Assembly: GCA_022839045.1 (NCBI GenBank)
Contig: JALHDI010000047.1
Span: 1-20,191 of the forward strand
Source of the DNA: Sporomusaceae bacterium
GTDB lineage: Bacteria > Bacillota_C > Negativicutes > Sporomusales_B > UBA7701
Direction of reading: 5' to 3'
Length of the DNA: 20,191 bases
Positions 1 through 7,885 of the stretch are shown piece after piece. The translations under genes were made by a program, and so were the position numbers. The notes below the pieces were generated by a model, which was given only the letters and a program-made list of their open reading frames with translations, had not been told where the DNA came from and made no database searches. Within the stretch, counting starts at the first letter, position 1. Each line of letters begins with the position of its first letter.

Positions 1-1
1 C

Positions 2-241
2 GCCAAAGCGCCGATGATCATCGCCGGCAACTTCAAACCCGGCTTCAAGATCGACCTGCACATCAAAGACCTCAATAACGCCCTCGAAACCGCCAAAGAA
101 GTCGGCGTGCCCCTCTTCCTCACCAGCCAGGTCATGGAAATCATGCAAGCCCTCAAGGTGGACGGCAAAGGGCAGAACGACCACAGCGGCATCGTCCAGT
201 TCTACGAAAAACTCGCCCAGTTCGAGGCCCGCAAACCCTGA
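2..241 (+). CDS. Beta-hydroxyacid dehydrogenase, C-terminal part (2-hydroxy-3-oxopropionate reductase type), 5' truncated by window
   Basis: Only the last 79 residues are present; the reading frame is open from base 2 to a TGA at 239-241. The visible part is the all-helical C-terminal domain of the 6-phosphogluconate/3-hydroxyisobutyrate dehydrogenase family. It carries the conserved FKPGFKIDLHIKDLNNA stretch, whose KDL lysine region lines the active site in this family, and ends in the DHS...YEKLA segment typical of tartronate semialdehyde reductases (GarR/GlxR). Such enzymes reduce tartronate semialdehyde to D-glycerate with NAD(P)H in glucarate, galactarate or glyoxylate metabolism. The NAD-binding Rossmann half lies outside the window, so substrate assignment is by C-terminal resemblance only; a 3-hydroxyisobutyrate dehydrogenase is the main alternative. 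Its position before a sugar-acid cluster on the same strand fits the first reading. Confidence 0.75.
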   Translation, partial: AKAPMIIAGNFKPGFKIDLHIKDLNNALETAKEVGVPLFLTSQVMEIMQALKVDGKGQNDHSGIVQFYEKLAQFEARKP

Positions 242-256
242 CAGAGTGCGGGCTAC

Positions 257-285
257 GGCTTCCCGCGGCCGGCGGCGGGAATGCC
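257..285 (+). other. GC-rich hairpin after the dehydrogenase gene
   Basis: TTCCCGC at 260-266 pairs perfectly with GCGGGAA at 275-281, and GGC/GCC extend the stem across a one-base bulge. No U-tract follows, so it is not a convincing intrinsic terminator. It may protect the 3' end of the upstream mRNA or mark a Rho-dependent end. Confidence 0.4.
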
Positions 286-329
286 AGGCCTGGTAAATAA
301 TCGTTCCATGGCGGGCAATACACGCAGGA

Positions 330-358
330 AAGACACTGAAGTCCCAGAATATTATAAA
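330..358 (+). promoter_or_regulatory. Candidate sigma-A promoter of the larA-TRAP operon
   Basis: A -35-like AAGACA at 330-335 (GACA half matches) is followed after exactly 17 nt by TATAAA at 353-358, five of six matches to the -10 consensus. Transcription would begin near 365. That makes an in-frame TTG at 361 impossible as start and supports the TTG at 409. Assigned by eye only. Confidence 0.5.
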
Positions 359-408
359 CATTGCGCATTCGGGAAGCGAAGGGAACAACTTTGCCGGGAG
401 GACGAGAA

Positions 409-1704
409 TTGCCACAGCGTAACATCGACTTTCTCTACGGACGCACCACCATCTCGGTACCATTGCCGACCGAAAAAATTCTTTACGATATCAAAGGCGG
501 CTTCCTGCCGGCCATCGACGACATACCCGCCGCCGTAAGGGCGGCGCTGGCGGCGCCGATCGGCACCCCGCCCCTCGGGGAAATCGTCCGCGCCGGCGAC
601 AAAGTCGCCATCACCGTCAGCGACATCACCCGGGCCTGGGTCCAGTTCGACACCTTCCTCCCGGTCCTGCTCGACGAACTCAACGCCAGCGGCGTCCCGG
701 ACGAAGACATCACCATTATCGTCGCCCTCGGCGCCCACCGGCGCAACACCGGCGAAGAGCTCGCCCTGCTGTGCGGCGAAACCGTATGCCACCGCGTCAA
801 AATGCTCCAGCACGACGCCCACGACAAGGAAAACCTCGTCTACGTCGGCACCACCAGCCGCGGCGTCGCAACCTACATCAACAAGACCGTCATGGCCGCC
901 GACAAAGTGATCCTCACCGGCGGCATCGCCTTCCACCTCATGGCCGGCTTCGGCGGCGGCCGCAAAGGCATCATGCCCGGGGTCAGCGGTTACGAAACCA
1001 TCCAGGGCAACCACCGTTACTGCCTCAGCGCCGAAATCGGCAAGGGCCTCAACCCCAACTGCCAGTCGGGGCGCACCGCCGGCAACGAAATGCACGAGGA
1101 CATGACCGAAATGGCCGCCATGGTCAACCCCGCCTTCCTGCTGCACGCCGTCCTCACCCCCGACGGCCGGATCGGCCGCTTCGTCGCCGGCCACTGGCGC
1201 AAAGCCTGGGAAGAAGGCTGCCGGACCGTAGAGCGGACCTACGGGGTACCCGTCGCCACCCGGGCCGACCTCGTCATCGCCTCGGCGGGCGGCTATCCCA
1301 AAGACATCAACCTCTACCAGTCCATCAAAGCCCTCGACAACGCCTTCATGGCCGCCAAACCCGGCGGCGCGGTCATCTGCTTCCTCGAATGCGAAGACAT
1401 CAACGAACCGCCGGAATACATGGAATGGCTGCGCTACAAAGACCCGCTCGAATTCGAGCTGGCCGTGCGCAGAAGATTCACCGTCCCCGGCTACTCCGCC
1501 TTCCGGCTCAAGGACATGTCCAAACAGGTCGCCATCTTCGGCGTCACCAGGCCGGAAAACTTCGCCGTCATGCGCGAGGCCGGCCTCAGGCCGGTCACCG
1601 CCTTTGCCGAAGCGTACGACCTCGCCCAGCGGATCATCGGCCGGGACGACTACACCATCACCGTCATGACCCAGGCGGCCAACACCGTGCCGCTGCTGGG
1701 CTGA
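409..1704 (+). CDS. larA: LarA-family nickel-pincer-dependent 2-hydroxyacid racemase/epimerase homologue
   Basis: Member of the lactate racemase family (DUF2088), whose founding enzyme inverts C2 of lactate using a nickel-pincer nucleotide bound to a lysine. Starting at TTG 409, GGGAGG at 396-401 gives a 7-nt spacing and a 431-residue protein, the family's usual size. Family-critical residues are present: D72 and R75 in SDITR, H110 in GAHRRNTGEE, H176 and K186 in the HLMAGFGGGRKGIMPG block, and H202 in QGNH. From memory, Lactobacillus plantarum LarA uses R75, H108, H174, K184 and H200, so the catalytic and pincer-anchoring positions look conserved with a shift of 0-2. The cofactor genes larB, larC and larE are not in the window and must lie elsewhere. 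The next three genes encode a TRAP transporter and a mannonate pathway follows, so the substrate is more likely a sugar acid or another 2-hydroxyacid than lactate. Family certain; substrate unknown. Confidence 0.85.
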   Translation: MPQRNIDFLYGRTTISVPLPTEKILYDIKGGFLPAIDDIPAAVRAALAAPIGTPPLGEIVRAGDKVAITVSDITRAWVQFDTFLPVLLDELNASGVPDEDITIIVALGAHRRNTGEELALLCGETVCHRVKMLQHDAHDKENLVYVGTTSRGVATYINKTVMAADKVILTGGIAFHLMAGFGGGRKGIMPGVSGYETIQGNHRYCLSAEIGKGLNPNCQSGRTAGNEMHEDMTEMAAMVNPAFLLHAVLTPDGRIGRFVAGHWRKAWEEGCRTVERTYGVPVATRADLVIASAGGYPKDINLYQSIKALDNAFMAAKPGGAVICFLECEDINEPPEYMEWLRYKDPLEFELAVRRRFTVPGYSAFRLKDMSKQVAIFGVTRPENFAVMREAGLRPVTAFAEAYDLAQRIIGRDDYTITVMTQAANTVPLLG

Positions 1705-1789
1705 GGGGCCGGCGGCCCCGGTAACCCCGGACAAAATGCCGGGTGCGTCTGACCTGGTATTTTGCATATTAAAAGTGGAGGGAAAAAGG

Positions 1790-2824
1790 ATGAAAAAAGC
1801 TCTGAAAGTGGCCAGTGTACTGCTCGTTCTCGCGATGGCGGTATCCTTGCTGGCCGGCTGCGGCGGCAGCCAACCCGCTCCCGAAAAGAAAGCGGAGAAA
1901 AAAGTCATCAGGGTCTCTATCGGCCTAAACGATGCCAGTCCTGAATACAAGGGCCTCGAAAAGTGGAAGGAACTTGTTGCCAAGGAATCCAACGGCCGTC
2001 TCGAGATTCAGATCTTCCCCAGCGCCCAGCTCGGCGACGACATCAAAACCATGACCGCCCTCAGAGCCGGCACGCTGGAAATGTCCGGCCCCTCGAGCTC
2101 GCCGATGGCCACCATCGACAAGAAGTGGATGGTTTTCGACCTGCCGTTCCTGTTCCCCAACGAGAAGGTAGTCGATGCCGTTCTTGACGGTCCGTTCGGC
2201 AAGAAAATGCTCGACTCCCTCTCCGCCCATGGTCTGGTGGGCATCATGTACATGGAAAACGGCTACCGCCAGCTGACCAACAGCAAGCACGAAGTCAAGG
2301 CTCCGGGAGACGTCAAAGGCCTGAAGATCAGGACGATGGAAAACCCCGTCCACCTCGCCGCCTGGAGAGCCCTGGGCGCCAACCCGACGCCGATGCCGTT
2401 CAGCGAAGTCTTCAACGCCATGCAGCAGAAGACCATCGACGGTCAGGAGAACCCGAACACCACCAACTACCTGCAGAAATTCCACGAAGTGCAGAAATAC
2501 ACCACCCTCAGCAAACACGTCTACACCCCGTTCGTCATCATGTACAGCAAGAAGCTGTGGGACACCCTCCCCAAGGCAGACCAGGAAATCCTCCTGAAAA
2601 CCGCCAAGGAAGCCAGCAAGTGGCAGCGCGAGTACAACCGCAAGGTTGACGCCGAAGCCGTCCAGGGTCTGGAAAAAGCCGGCATGAAGGTCACCAACCT
2701 CACTCCGGAACAGCAGAAGACCTTCATGGACGCCACCAAGGACATCGCCGGCCAATTTGAAAAAGAAATCGGCAAAGACGTCATCGACGAAGTAAAAGCG
2801 GAAATCGCCAAAGCCTCCAAGTAA
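1790..2824 (+). CDS. dctP: TRAP transporter substrate-binding lipoprotein (DctP family), system 1
   Basis: Extracytoplasmic solute receptor of a tripartite ATP-independent periplasmic transporter, 344 residues. The ATG at 1790 follows a GTGGAGGG Shine-Dalgarno with 7-nt spacing. The N-terminus is a lipoprotein signal: two lysines, a hydrophobic core and the lipobox LLAGC with Cys24 as lipidation site. The mature part begins with a Lys/Glu-rich linker. R181 in GLKIRT is the family arginine that binds the substrate carboxylate, and the TIDGQENP motif is typical of receptors for C4-dicarboxylate, sialic acid and sugar-acid ligands. It lies 85 nt after larA and is separated from its dctQ by a hairpin, so it is probably made in excess over the membrane subunits. 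The ligand is a carboxylate, plausibly the substrate of the larA product; its identity is not readable from the sequence. Confidence 0.93.
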   Translation: MKKALKVASVLLVLAMAVSLLAGCGGSQPAPEKKAEKKVIRVSIGLNDASPEYKGLEKWKELVAKESNGRLEIQIFPSAQLGDDIKTMTALRAGTLEMSGPSSSPMATIDKKWMVFDLPFLFPNEKVVDAVLDGPFGKKMLDSLSAHGLVGIMYMENGYRQLTNSKHEVKAPGDVKGLKIRTMENPVHLAAWRALGANPTPMPFSEVFNAMQQKTIDGQENPNTTNYLQKFHEVQKYTTLSKHVYTPFVIMYSKKLWDTLPKADQEILLKTAKEASKWQREYNRKVDAEAVQGLEKAGMKVTNLTPEQQKTFMDATKDIAGQFEKEIGKDVIDEVKAEIAKASK

Positions 2825-2837
2825 CATCTGATCGAGC

Positions 2838-2898
2838 GGCGGGACTGTTGACAAGTATCCGTGGAAGCGCTTGCTTTCAGCAGTCCCGCCTGCTTTTT
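2838..2898 (+). terminator. Terminator-like attenuator hairpin between dctP and dctQ of system 1
   Basis: GGCGGGACTG at 2838-2847 pairs perfectly with CAGTCCCGCC at 2881-2890, leaving a 33-nt loop. A run of five T begins three bases later (2894-2898). Placed 14 nt after the dctP stop and 78 nt before dctQ, it probably lets part of the transcription pass while favouring dctP mRNA. The long loop makes it a weaker terminator than the others in the window. Confidence 0.6.
2862..2875 (+). promoter_or_regulatory. Possible cre-like element in the attenuator loop
   Basis: TGGAAGCGCTTGCT fits the CcpA operator core TGNAANCGNNNNC and contains the palindrome AAGCGCTT. The final CA of the fuller consensus is CT here. 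It lies inside the loop of the dctP-dctQ hairpin rather than near a promoter. Chance occurrence is possible. Confidence 0.25.
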
Positions 2899-2975
2899 GC
2901 ACGACCGCAATTATTTATTGCCGTGCACAAACTGAAAGCGGGGATAAATATTCCCCCCGGAAAGGACGCCGGAAT

Positions 2976-3533
2976 ATGGGGAACCTGAGCAAGAATATAA
3001 ACCGCCTGCTCCACGCAGCGATAGCGGTCTGTCTGACCTGCATGGCAACGTTTGTTTTTGCCAACGTAATTCTGCGCTACTTTTTCAACCTGGGACTGAC
3101 CTGGGCGGAGGAAGCCTCCCGTTACCTGTTCATCTGGCTTATCTTCCTGGGTGCCATCGTGGCCTACCAGGAGAACGTCCACCTGGGCGTCGACACGCTG
3201 GTGAAAGCGCTGTCGCCGAAAAAGCGGCGCAAACTGTTCATCATCAACAACATCATCCTCGTGATCACCATGGGGCTGTGCGTTCACGGGACCTGGAAGA
3301 TCACCCTGCTTACCAGCGACCAGGTGTCCTCGTCGATGCAGATACCCATGTCCTTGGTGTATGTCTCGGGGTTCATCTGCAGCGCCGCGATGGTCCTTAT
3401 CTCGCTGCATAACCTGTACCGGCTTTTCACCAACAAAGTGGCTGACAGCGAACTGGTCATGACGAGCGACAACGAAGACACGCAGCTGATCGACCAGCCG
3501 GCGGGCGAAGCCGAGGAAGGGGCGAAGAAATAA
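2976..3533 (+). CDS. dctQ: TRAP transporter small membrane subunit (DctQ family), system 1
   Basis: Small permease component of 185 residues with the usual four hydrophobic segments (roughly residues 10-35, 48-68, 88-108 and 128-150). Family landmarks are an N-ILRYFF-N motif after helix 1, LTWAEEASRYLFIWLIFLGA around helix 2 and HLGVDTLV after it. The ATG at 2976 is preceded by GGAAAGGA; the longer upstream reading frame runs through the attenuator and is unlikely. The C-terminus carries a roughly 30-residue acidic, Glu/Asp-rich cytoplasmic tail longer than in many DctQ proteins. DctQ pairs with DctM in the inner membrane to form the Na+-coupled importer fed by DctP. The gene ends TAATG, so its stop overlaps the dctM start by one base and the two are translationally coupled. 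Confidence 0.9.
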   Translation: MGNLSKNINRLLHAAIAVCLTCMATFVFANVILRYFFNLGLTWAEEASRYLFIWLIFLGAIVAYQENVHLGVDTLVKALSPKKRRKLFIINNIILVITMGLCVHGTWKITLLTSDQVSSSMQIPMSLVYVSGFICSAAMVLISLHNLYRLFTNKVADSELVMTSDNEDTQLIDQPAGEAEEGAKK

Positions 3534-4822
3534 TGGAAATGACAATGTTCGTTTTTCTTGGCTCGCTCCTCTTCGCCATGGCCCTGGGAATCCCCATCGC
3601 CCACTCGCTCATCATCAGCGGCGTCTGCCTGCTGTTCCAGATGAATATGTTCGATACCCAGATACTGGCCACCACCCTCGTCGACGGCGCCGACAACTTC
3701 CCCCTCATGGCGATCGCCTTCTTCATCCTCGCCGGCGAACTCATGAACGCCGGCGGCGTCTCCAAGCGCATCATCGCTTTCGCTATGGCCCTCGTCGGCC
3801 ACGTCCGCGGCGGCCTCGGCTACGTGGCGATCATCGCCAGCCTGATCTTCGCCGGCCTGTCCGGGTCCGCGGTGGCCGATACGGCCGCCCTCAGCGCCAT
3901 CCTCATCCCGATCATGGTCGAAGCCGGCTACGACCGGGGGATGTCGGCGGCCCTCATCGCCTCTGCCGCCATCATCCCGCCCATCATGCCGCTCAGCGTC
4001 CCCATGATCATCTTCGGCGTCACCGGCAACGTCTCCATCCCCAAACTCTTCATGTCCGGCATCGTGCCCGGCCTGCTGCTCTGCTTATTCCTGGCCGCCA
4101 CCTGGACCTGGCTGGCCCGCAAAAAGCAGTTCATAATGCAGCCCAAGCAACCCTTCTCCGTCGTATTGAAAACCGCCCGCGACGCCATCTGGGCGTTCAT
4201 CCTCCCCGGCATCATCATCGTCGGCCTGCGCGGCGGCGTCTTCACCCCCACCGAAGCCGCCTCCATCGCCGTCTTCTACGCCCTGTTCGTCGGCCTGTTC
4301 ATCTACCGGGAGCTTAAATTCAGCCATATCTGCGACGTCCTCGTTTCCGCCGCGAAGGTAACCAGCATCGTCATGTTCCTGTGCGCGGCGGCCATGGTGT
4401 CGTCGTGGCTGATCGCCGTGGCCAACATCCCGACGTGGATCGCCAACATGCTGGCGCCGATGATGGACAACAAGATAATCCTCATGTTCGTCATCAACAT
4501 CATCGTCCTCCTCGTCGGCACCGCGATGGACGCCACGCCGACCATCCTCATCCTCACCCCGGTGCTCATGCCCATCATCCAGAAGGCCGGCATCGACCCG
4601 ATCTACTTCGGCTTCATGTTCGTCTTCAACAACATGATCGGCGTATTGACCCCGCCGGTCGGCACCGTCCTCAACGTCGCCGCCGGGGTCGGCAAGGTAT
4701 CCATGGAAGAAATCATGCGCAGGGTTATGCCCTACATGTGGATAGAAATCGTCCTCCTGCTGCTGCTCACCTTCTTCCCGGACCTCGTCCTCGTGCCCAT
4801 GAGCTGGTTCATCCCCAAATAA
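3533..4822 (+). CDS. dctM: TRAP transporter large permease (DctM family), system 1
   Basis: Large membrane subunit of 429 residues, the normal DctM length, hydrophobic throughout with about 12 membrane segments. Diagnostic blocks are the NFPLMAIAFFILAGELMNAGG segment, GLSGSAVADTAAL (the substrate/Na+ site loop), PPIMPLSVPMIIFG, and GTAMDATPTILILTPVLMPI with NNMIGVLTPPVGTVLN in the second half. These mark the two elevator-type repeats of the ion transporter superfamily. The ATG shares one base with the dctQ stop. It imports the ligand delivered by DctP using the sodium gradient. It is the last gene of the larA operon, with a hairpin 38 nt after its stop. Confidence 0.93.
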   Translation: MEMTMFVFLGSLLFAMALGIPIAHSLIISGVCLLFQMNMFDTQILATTLVDGADNFPLMAIAFFILAGELMNAGGVSKRIIAFAMALVGHVRGGLGYVAIIASLIFAGLSGSAVADTAALSAILIPIMVEAGYDRGMSAALIASAAIIPPIMPLSVPMIIFGVTGNVSIPKLFMSGIVPGLLLCLFLAATWTWLARKKQFIMQPKQPFSVVLKTARDAIWAFILPGIIIVGLRGGVFTPTEAASIAVFYALFVGLFIYRELKFSHICDVLVSAAKVTSIVMFLCAAAMVSSWLIAVANIPTWIANMLAPMMDNKIILMFVINIIVLLVGTAMDATPTILILTPVLMPIIQKAGIDPIYFGFMFVFNNMIGVLTPPVGTVLNVAAGVGKVSMEEIMRRVMPYMWIEIVLLLLLTFFPDLVLVPMSWFIPK

Positions 4823-4860
4823 CCCGCGGCGCGGCTCTGCTGAAGCAGTCGGTATTAAAA

Positions 4861-4891
4861 AAAGGACGCACTCCTTGGGAGTGCGTCCTTT
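4861..4891. terminator. Hairpin terminator after the first TRAP operon
   Basis: AAAGGACGCACTCC at 4861-4874 and GGAGTGCGTCCTTT at 4878-4891 form a perfect 14-bp stem with a three-base TTG loop. On the + strand only a short in-stem TTT follows. Seven A precede it, so the minus-strand reading has the stronger U-tract. It separates the larA operon from gntR. Confidence 0.8.
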
Positions 4892-4984
4892 CCAATTCGG
4901 CCGATAAAATCCCATACAGCGGGAGCTTTTCCGGCAGCCATGGCGCCCGCCTTTTCACCGGCAAAAACGGCAAAATTTACAAGT

Positions 4985-5019
4985 ATACTATTTACACTAG
5001 TATGGTAGTATGGTAGAAT
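4985..5019 (+). promoter_or_regulatory. Promoter and candidate GntR operator of the gntR-uxuAB-TRAP operon
   Basis: TTTACA at 4991-4996 (5/6 to -35) and TAGAAT at 5014-5019 (5/6 to -10) are exactly 17 nt apart; the start would be near 5026. The -35 lies inside the perfect inverted repeat ATACTA-N7-TAGTAT (4985-5003). The spacer holds the directly repeated octamer TAGTATGG at 4998-5005 and 5006-5013, followed by a third TAG. Overlap of symmetry with the promoter suits repression by the adjacent GntR protein relieved by a pathway intermediate. The promoter is well supported; the operator assignment is inference. Confidence 0.65.
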
Positions 5020-5053
5020 TTTGCTAGAGACATTGAAGGGGGAATAAGGAAAA

Positions 5054-5770
5054 TTGATTGCCATTGAACGCTTTCAGCAGGAATCCGCCCGCGAATACGT
5101 ATACCGGCTGCTCAAGGCCAACATAATCAACCTGACCCTTCCGCCCGGACAAAGCATCTCCGAACAGGAGATCGCCGAGCGGCTTCAAGTCAGTCGCACT
5201 CCCGTCCGCGAAGCGTTTATCAAACTGTCTCAGGAAAAACTGCTGGACATCTACCCCCAGAAAGGCACCTACGTCTCGCTCATCGACACCGATCAGGTCG
5301 AAGAGTCCAAATTCGTGCGGGAAACCCTCGAAAAAGAAGTCATCCAGCAAGCCTGCATCGCTTTTCCCGGCGAAGACCTCTTCCAGCTCCAATCCTGCGT
5401 CGCCCTTCAGGAACTGTGCATCAGCGAAAAGAACTACCACAAATTCTTCGAACTCGACGAAAACATGCACGCCACCATCTTCAAAGGCTGCAAAAAAGCC
5501 CGCACCTGGTCGATGCTGCAGCAAATGAACGCCCACTACAACCGCGTCAGAATGCTCAACCTCGCCGTCGGCTTCGACTGGGAGCAGCTCATCCACCAGC
5601 ACAAAGAACTCGTCCGCGCCATCCGCGAGAAAGACCGGGCGCTGGCCAAAAAAATGATCGACCTGCACCTCAACAAAGTCGTCGTCGATCTCGAATACCT
5701 ACGCGGCGAATACGGCCACTACTTCCTGCCCCGCAAAACAACCACCGCAGACGTAAAAATAGCGAAATAA
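5054..5770 (+). CDS. GntR-family transcriptional regulator, FadR/FCD subgroup
   Basis: DNA-binding regulator of 238 residues. The N-terminal winged helix (about 10-75) has the subgroup signature: ISEQEIAERLQVSRTPVREAF followed by L-S-QEKLL and a PQKGTYVS wing. The C-terminal FCD ligand-binding domain (about 85-225) has D135 and H139 in DENMH, H181/H183 in IHQHKEL and H205 in DLHLN, the spacing of the metal site that in this family binds organic-acid effectors. The TTG at 5054 is preceded by GAAGGGGG (11-nt spacing) and AAGGA (3-nt); no better start exists. It is the first gene of the operon, so it is probably autoregulated through the inverted repeat at its promoter. By neighbourhood it is an UxuR/ExuR-like sensor of a uronate or hexonate; the effector itself is not readable. 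Confidence 0.92.
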   Translation: MIAIERFQQESAREYVYRLLKANIINLTLPPGQSISEQEIAERLQVSRTPVREAFIKLSQEKLLDIYPQKGTYVSLIDTDQVEESKFVRETLEKEVIQQACIAFPGEDLFQLQSCVALQELCISEKNYHKFFELDENMHATIFKGCKKARTWSMLQQMNAHYNRVRMLNLAVGFDWEQLIHQHKELVRAIREKDRALAKKMIDLHLNKVVVDLEYLRGEYGHYFLPRKTTTADVKIAK

Positions 5771-5794
5771 CATCGTCGACAGGGAGAGAGAACC

Positions 5795-6880
5795 ATGCAA
5801 ATGTCCTTTAGATGGTACGGGGAAAAACTCGACAGCATCCCCCTCAGGCACATCAGACAGATACCGGGCGTATCCAACATCGTCAGCGCCATCTACCACA
5901 TCCCCGTCGGGGAAACATGGCCCTGCGAAGACATCCTCGCCCTCAAAACTGGCATCGAAGCCGCCGGGCTCGCGTTCAAAACCGTCGAAAGCGTCAACGT
6001 CCACGAAGACATCAAACTCGGCCTGCCGACGCGGGACCGCTACATAGAAAACTACCGCGCCACCATCAAAAACCTCGCCCAAGCCGGCATCGAAGTAATC
6101 TGCTACAACTTCATGCCCGTCTTCGACTGGATGCGCACCGACCTCGCCAAAGTCCTCCCCGACGGCTCCACCGCGCTCTTCTACGAAGAAGACAAAATCC
6201 GCGGCCTCGATCCGGAAATCCTCGTCGAACAAATGGAGCAGGGCGCCAACGGCTTCGAACTGCCCGGCTGGGAAAAAGAACGGCTCGCCCACATCAAAAA
6301 ACTCTTCGCCCTCTACAAAAACGTCGACGAAGAGCAACTGTTCGCCAACCTCAAATACTTCCTCGAAGGCATCATCCCCACCGCCGAGGCGTGCGGCGTC
6401 AAAATGGCCATCCATCCGGACGACCCGCCCTGGCCGGTATTCGGCCTGCCGCGCATCGTCGTCAACAGGGCCAACCTCGAGCGCATCGTCCGGCTCGTCG
6501 ACAGCCCCGCCAACGGCCTCACCCTCTGCAGCGGGGCCCTCGGCGCCGACCGGAACAACGACATCCCTGCCCTGGTCCGACACTTCGGCAAAATGGGCCG
6601 GCTCCACTTCGGCCACGTGCGCAACATCATCATCGACCGGCCGGGCGTATTCCGCGAAACCGCCCACAAGGACGACACCGGGGCCGTCAGCATGTTCGAA
6701 GTAATGAAAGCCTACCACGACATCGGCTTCACCGGCCCCATCCGTCCCGACCACGGCCGGATGATCTGGGACGAGAAAGGCATGCCCGGCTACGGCCTCT
6801 ACGACCGGGCGCTCGGCGCGGTGTATCTCCACGGATTGTGGGATGCGATAGAAAAAATGAGCGGGGGGAAAAAATCATGA
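5795..6880 (+). CDS. uxuA: D-mannonate dehydratase
   Basis: Dehydrates D-mannonate to 2-keto-3-deoxy-D-gluconate in the cytoplasm, the Ashwell-pathway step shared by glucuronate and mannonate users (EC 4.2.1.8). The 361-residue protein has the size of Gram-positive UxuA and a TIM-barrel sequence opening with MSFRWYG. Metal and catalytic residues of the xylose-isomerase-like fold are visible: H207 in AIHPDDPP, C245 in LCSGALG, H271/H274 in LHFGHVRN, and D319-H320 in RPDHGR. AGGGAGAG at 5781-5788 lies 6 nt before the ATG at 5795; a second in-frame ATG at 5801 is less well placed. The gene starts 24 nt after gntR and its stop overlaps the next start by four bases (ATGA), so it is co-transcribed and coupled with the SDR. 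The mannonate specificity is strongly supported; a related hexonate dehydratase is a remote alternative. Confidence 0.95.
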   Translation: MQMSFRWYGEKLDSIPLRHIRQIPGVSNIVSAIYHIPVGETWPCEDILALKTGIEAAGLAFKTVESVNVHEDIKLGLPTRDRYIENYRATIKNLAQAGIEVICYNFMPVFDWMRTDLAKVLPDGSTALFYEEDKIRGLDPEILVEQMEQGANGFELPGWEKERLAHIKKLFALYKNVDEEQLFANLKYFLEGIIPTAEACGVKMAIHPDDPPWPVFGLPRIVVNRANLERIVRLVDSPANGLTLCSGALGADRNNDIPALVRHFGKMGRLHFGHVRNIIIDRPGVFRETAHKDDTGAVSMFEVMKAYHDIGFTGPIRPDHGRMIWDEKGMPGYGLYDRALGAVYLHGLWDAIEKMSGGKKS

Positions 6881-7722
6881 GCGACAAACTGCAGGGAAGA
6901 GTAGCGGTAATCACCGGCGGCAGCGGGATACTATGCGCGCCCATGGCCCGCGAACTCGCCCGTCACGGCGTCAAAGTCGCCATCCTCGGCCGGAGCGAAG
7001 AAAAGGCCAAAAAAGTCGCCGCCGACATCGTCAAAGCCGGCGGGCGGGCCATCGGCATCTCCTGCGACGTCCTCGACCGGGAAAGCGTCGTCAAAGCGGC
7101 CGACCTCGTCCAAAGCCACCTCGGCCCCTGCGACATCCTCATCAACGGCGCCGGCGGCAACGACCCGCGCGGCACCACCAGCAAAGAAACCCTCCAGCCC
7201 GCCGACCTGGAAAATAAGGACGAAGCCGTCCGCACCTTCTTCGACATGGCCACCGAAGGTTTCGACTACGTCATGCGCCTCAACTTCATGGGCACCTTCA
7301 TCCCCAGCCAGATCTTCGCCGCCCAGATGGTCGGCCGGCCCGGCGCCGCAATAATCAACATCTCCTCCATGAGCGCCTACAGCCCGCTCACCAAAGTCCC
7401 CGCCTACAGCGCCGCCAAAGCGGCCGTCAGCAACTTCACCCAGTGGCTGGCCGTCCACATGGCCGACGCCGGCATCAGAGTCAACGCCATCGCCCCCGGC
7501 TTCTTCCTCACCGAACAGAACCGCACCCTGCTCACCAACCCCGACGGCTCCCTCACCCCCCGAGCCGAAAAAGTCATCGGCCACACCCCTATGCGCCGCT
7601 TCGGCAAACCGGAAGAACTCCTCGGCACCCTCGTCTGGCTAGCGGACGAAGACGTCTCCGGCTTCGTCACCGGCATCGTCGTCCCCGTCGACGGCGGCTT
7701 CATGGCCTACGCCGGGGTATAG
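6877..7722 (+). CDS. uxuB: SDR-family D-mannonate oxidoreductase (fructuronate reductase), Bacillus YjmF type
   Basis: Short-chain dehydrogenase of 281 residues that by context and resemblance interconverts D-fructuronate and D-mannonate with NAD(H), supplying UxuA. It has a slightly variant cofactor loop TGGSGIL near residue 13, the DVLD acidic/ribose region, [10 protein letters not shown] in place of NNAG, the catalytic Ser in NISSMSAY, and YSAAK as the Tyr-x3-Lys pair. The insert after NGAGG (around residues 90-125, with [14 protein letters not shown]) and the [11 protein letters not shown] loop are hallmarks of the YjmF/UxuB group that replaces the larger E. coli UxuB. The ATG at 6877 overlaps the uxuA stop by four bases. 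A different polyol or uronate SDR is possible, but the direct coupling to uxuA makes UxuB the best call. Confidence 0.85.
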   Translation: MSDKLQGRVAVITGGSGILCAPMARELARHGVKVAILGRSEEKAKKVAADIVKAGGRAIGISCDVLDRESVVKAADLVQSHLGPCDILINGAGGNDPRGTTSKETLQPADLENKDEAVRTFFDMATEGFDYVMRLNFMGTFIPSQIFAAQMVGRPGAAIINISSMSAYSPLTKVPAYSAAKAAVSNFTQWLAVHMADAGIRVNAIAPGFFLTEQNRTLLTNPDGSLTPRAEKVIGHTPMRRFGKPEELLGTLVWLADEDVSGFVTGIVVPVDGGFMAYAGV

Positions 7723-7789
7723 GGGGACAGGAACGACATACAGAGGACAAGGGCGGGCCCGGAACGCTCAGGCCCGGCACAACGTCCCC
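7723..7789 (+). other. Nested inverted repeats between uxuB and the second dctP
   Basis: GGGGAC at 7723-7728 pairs with GTCCCC at 7784-7789, and inside it CGGGCC at 7754-7759 pairs with GGCCCG at 7771-7776. The structure starts immediately at the uxuB stop. No T-tract follows, so it is more likely an mRNA processing or stability element, or a partial block, than an intrinsic terminator. The rest of the 163-nt gap shows no clear promoter. Confidence 0.35.
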
Positions 7790-7885
7790 GAAACCATAAA
7801 ATGCGAGGTGATAACCCGACGACAACGCTAAGAAAACTCAGTTGGGAATAAAAGACCCCGTCGCAAAATTTCGAGGAGGGATACC

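Noticed and set aside
352..1992. 546-codon open frame on the minus strand, antisense to larA
   Set aside because: It is a shadow of the GC-rich third-position bias of larA: Val/Asp/Gly/Ala-rich, no family signature, and it covers an intact, motif-bearing gene.
2871..2975. N-terminal extension of dctQ system 1
   Set aside because: It runs through the attenuator stem, has no Shine-Dalgarno, and makes the protein longer than the family norm.
5061..5076. TTGAACGCTTTCA near the gntR start as a cre site
   Set aside because: The spacing between the AA and CG cores is one base short of the cre consensus, and it lies within coding sequence.
5812..6876. Long + strand upstream extension of the uxuB frame through uxuA
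   Set aside because: It translates to Arg/Pro/His-rich low-complexity sequence in the shadow of uxuA. The real start is ATG 6877 overlapping the uxuA stop.
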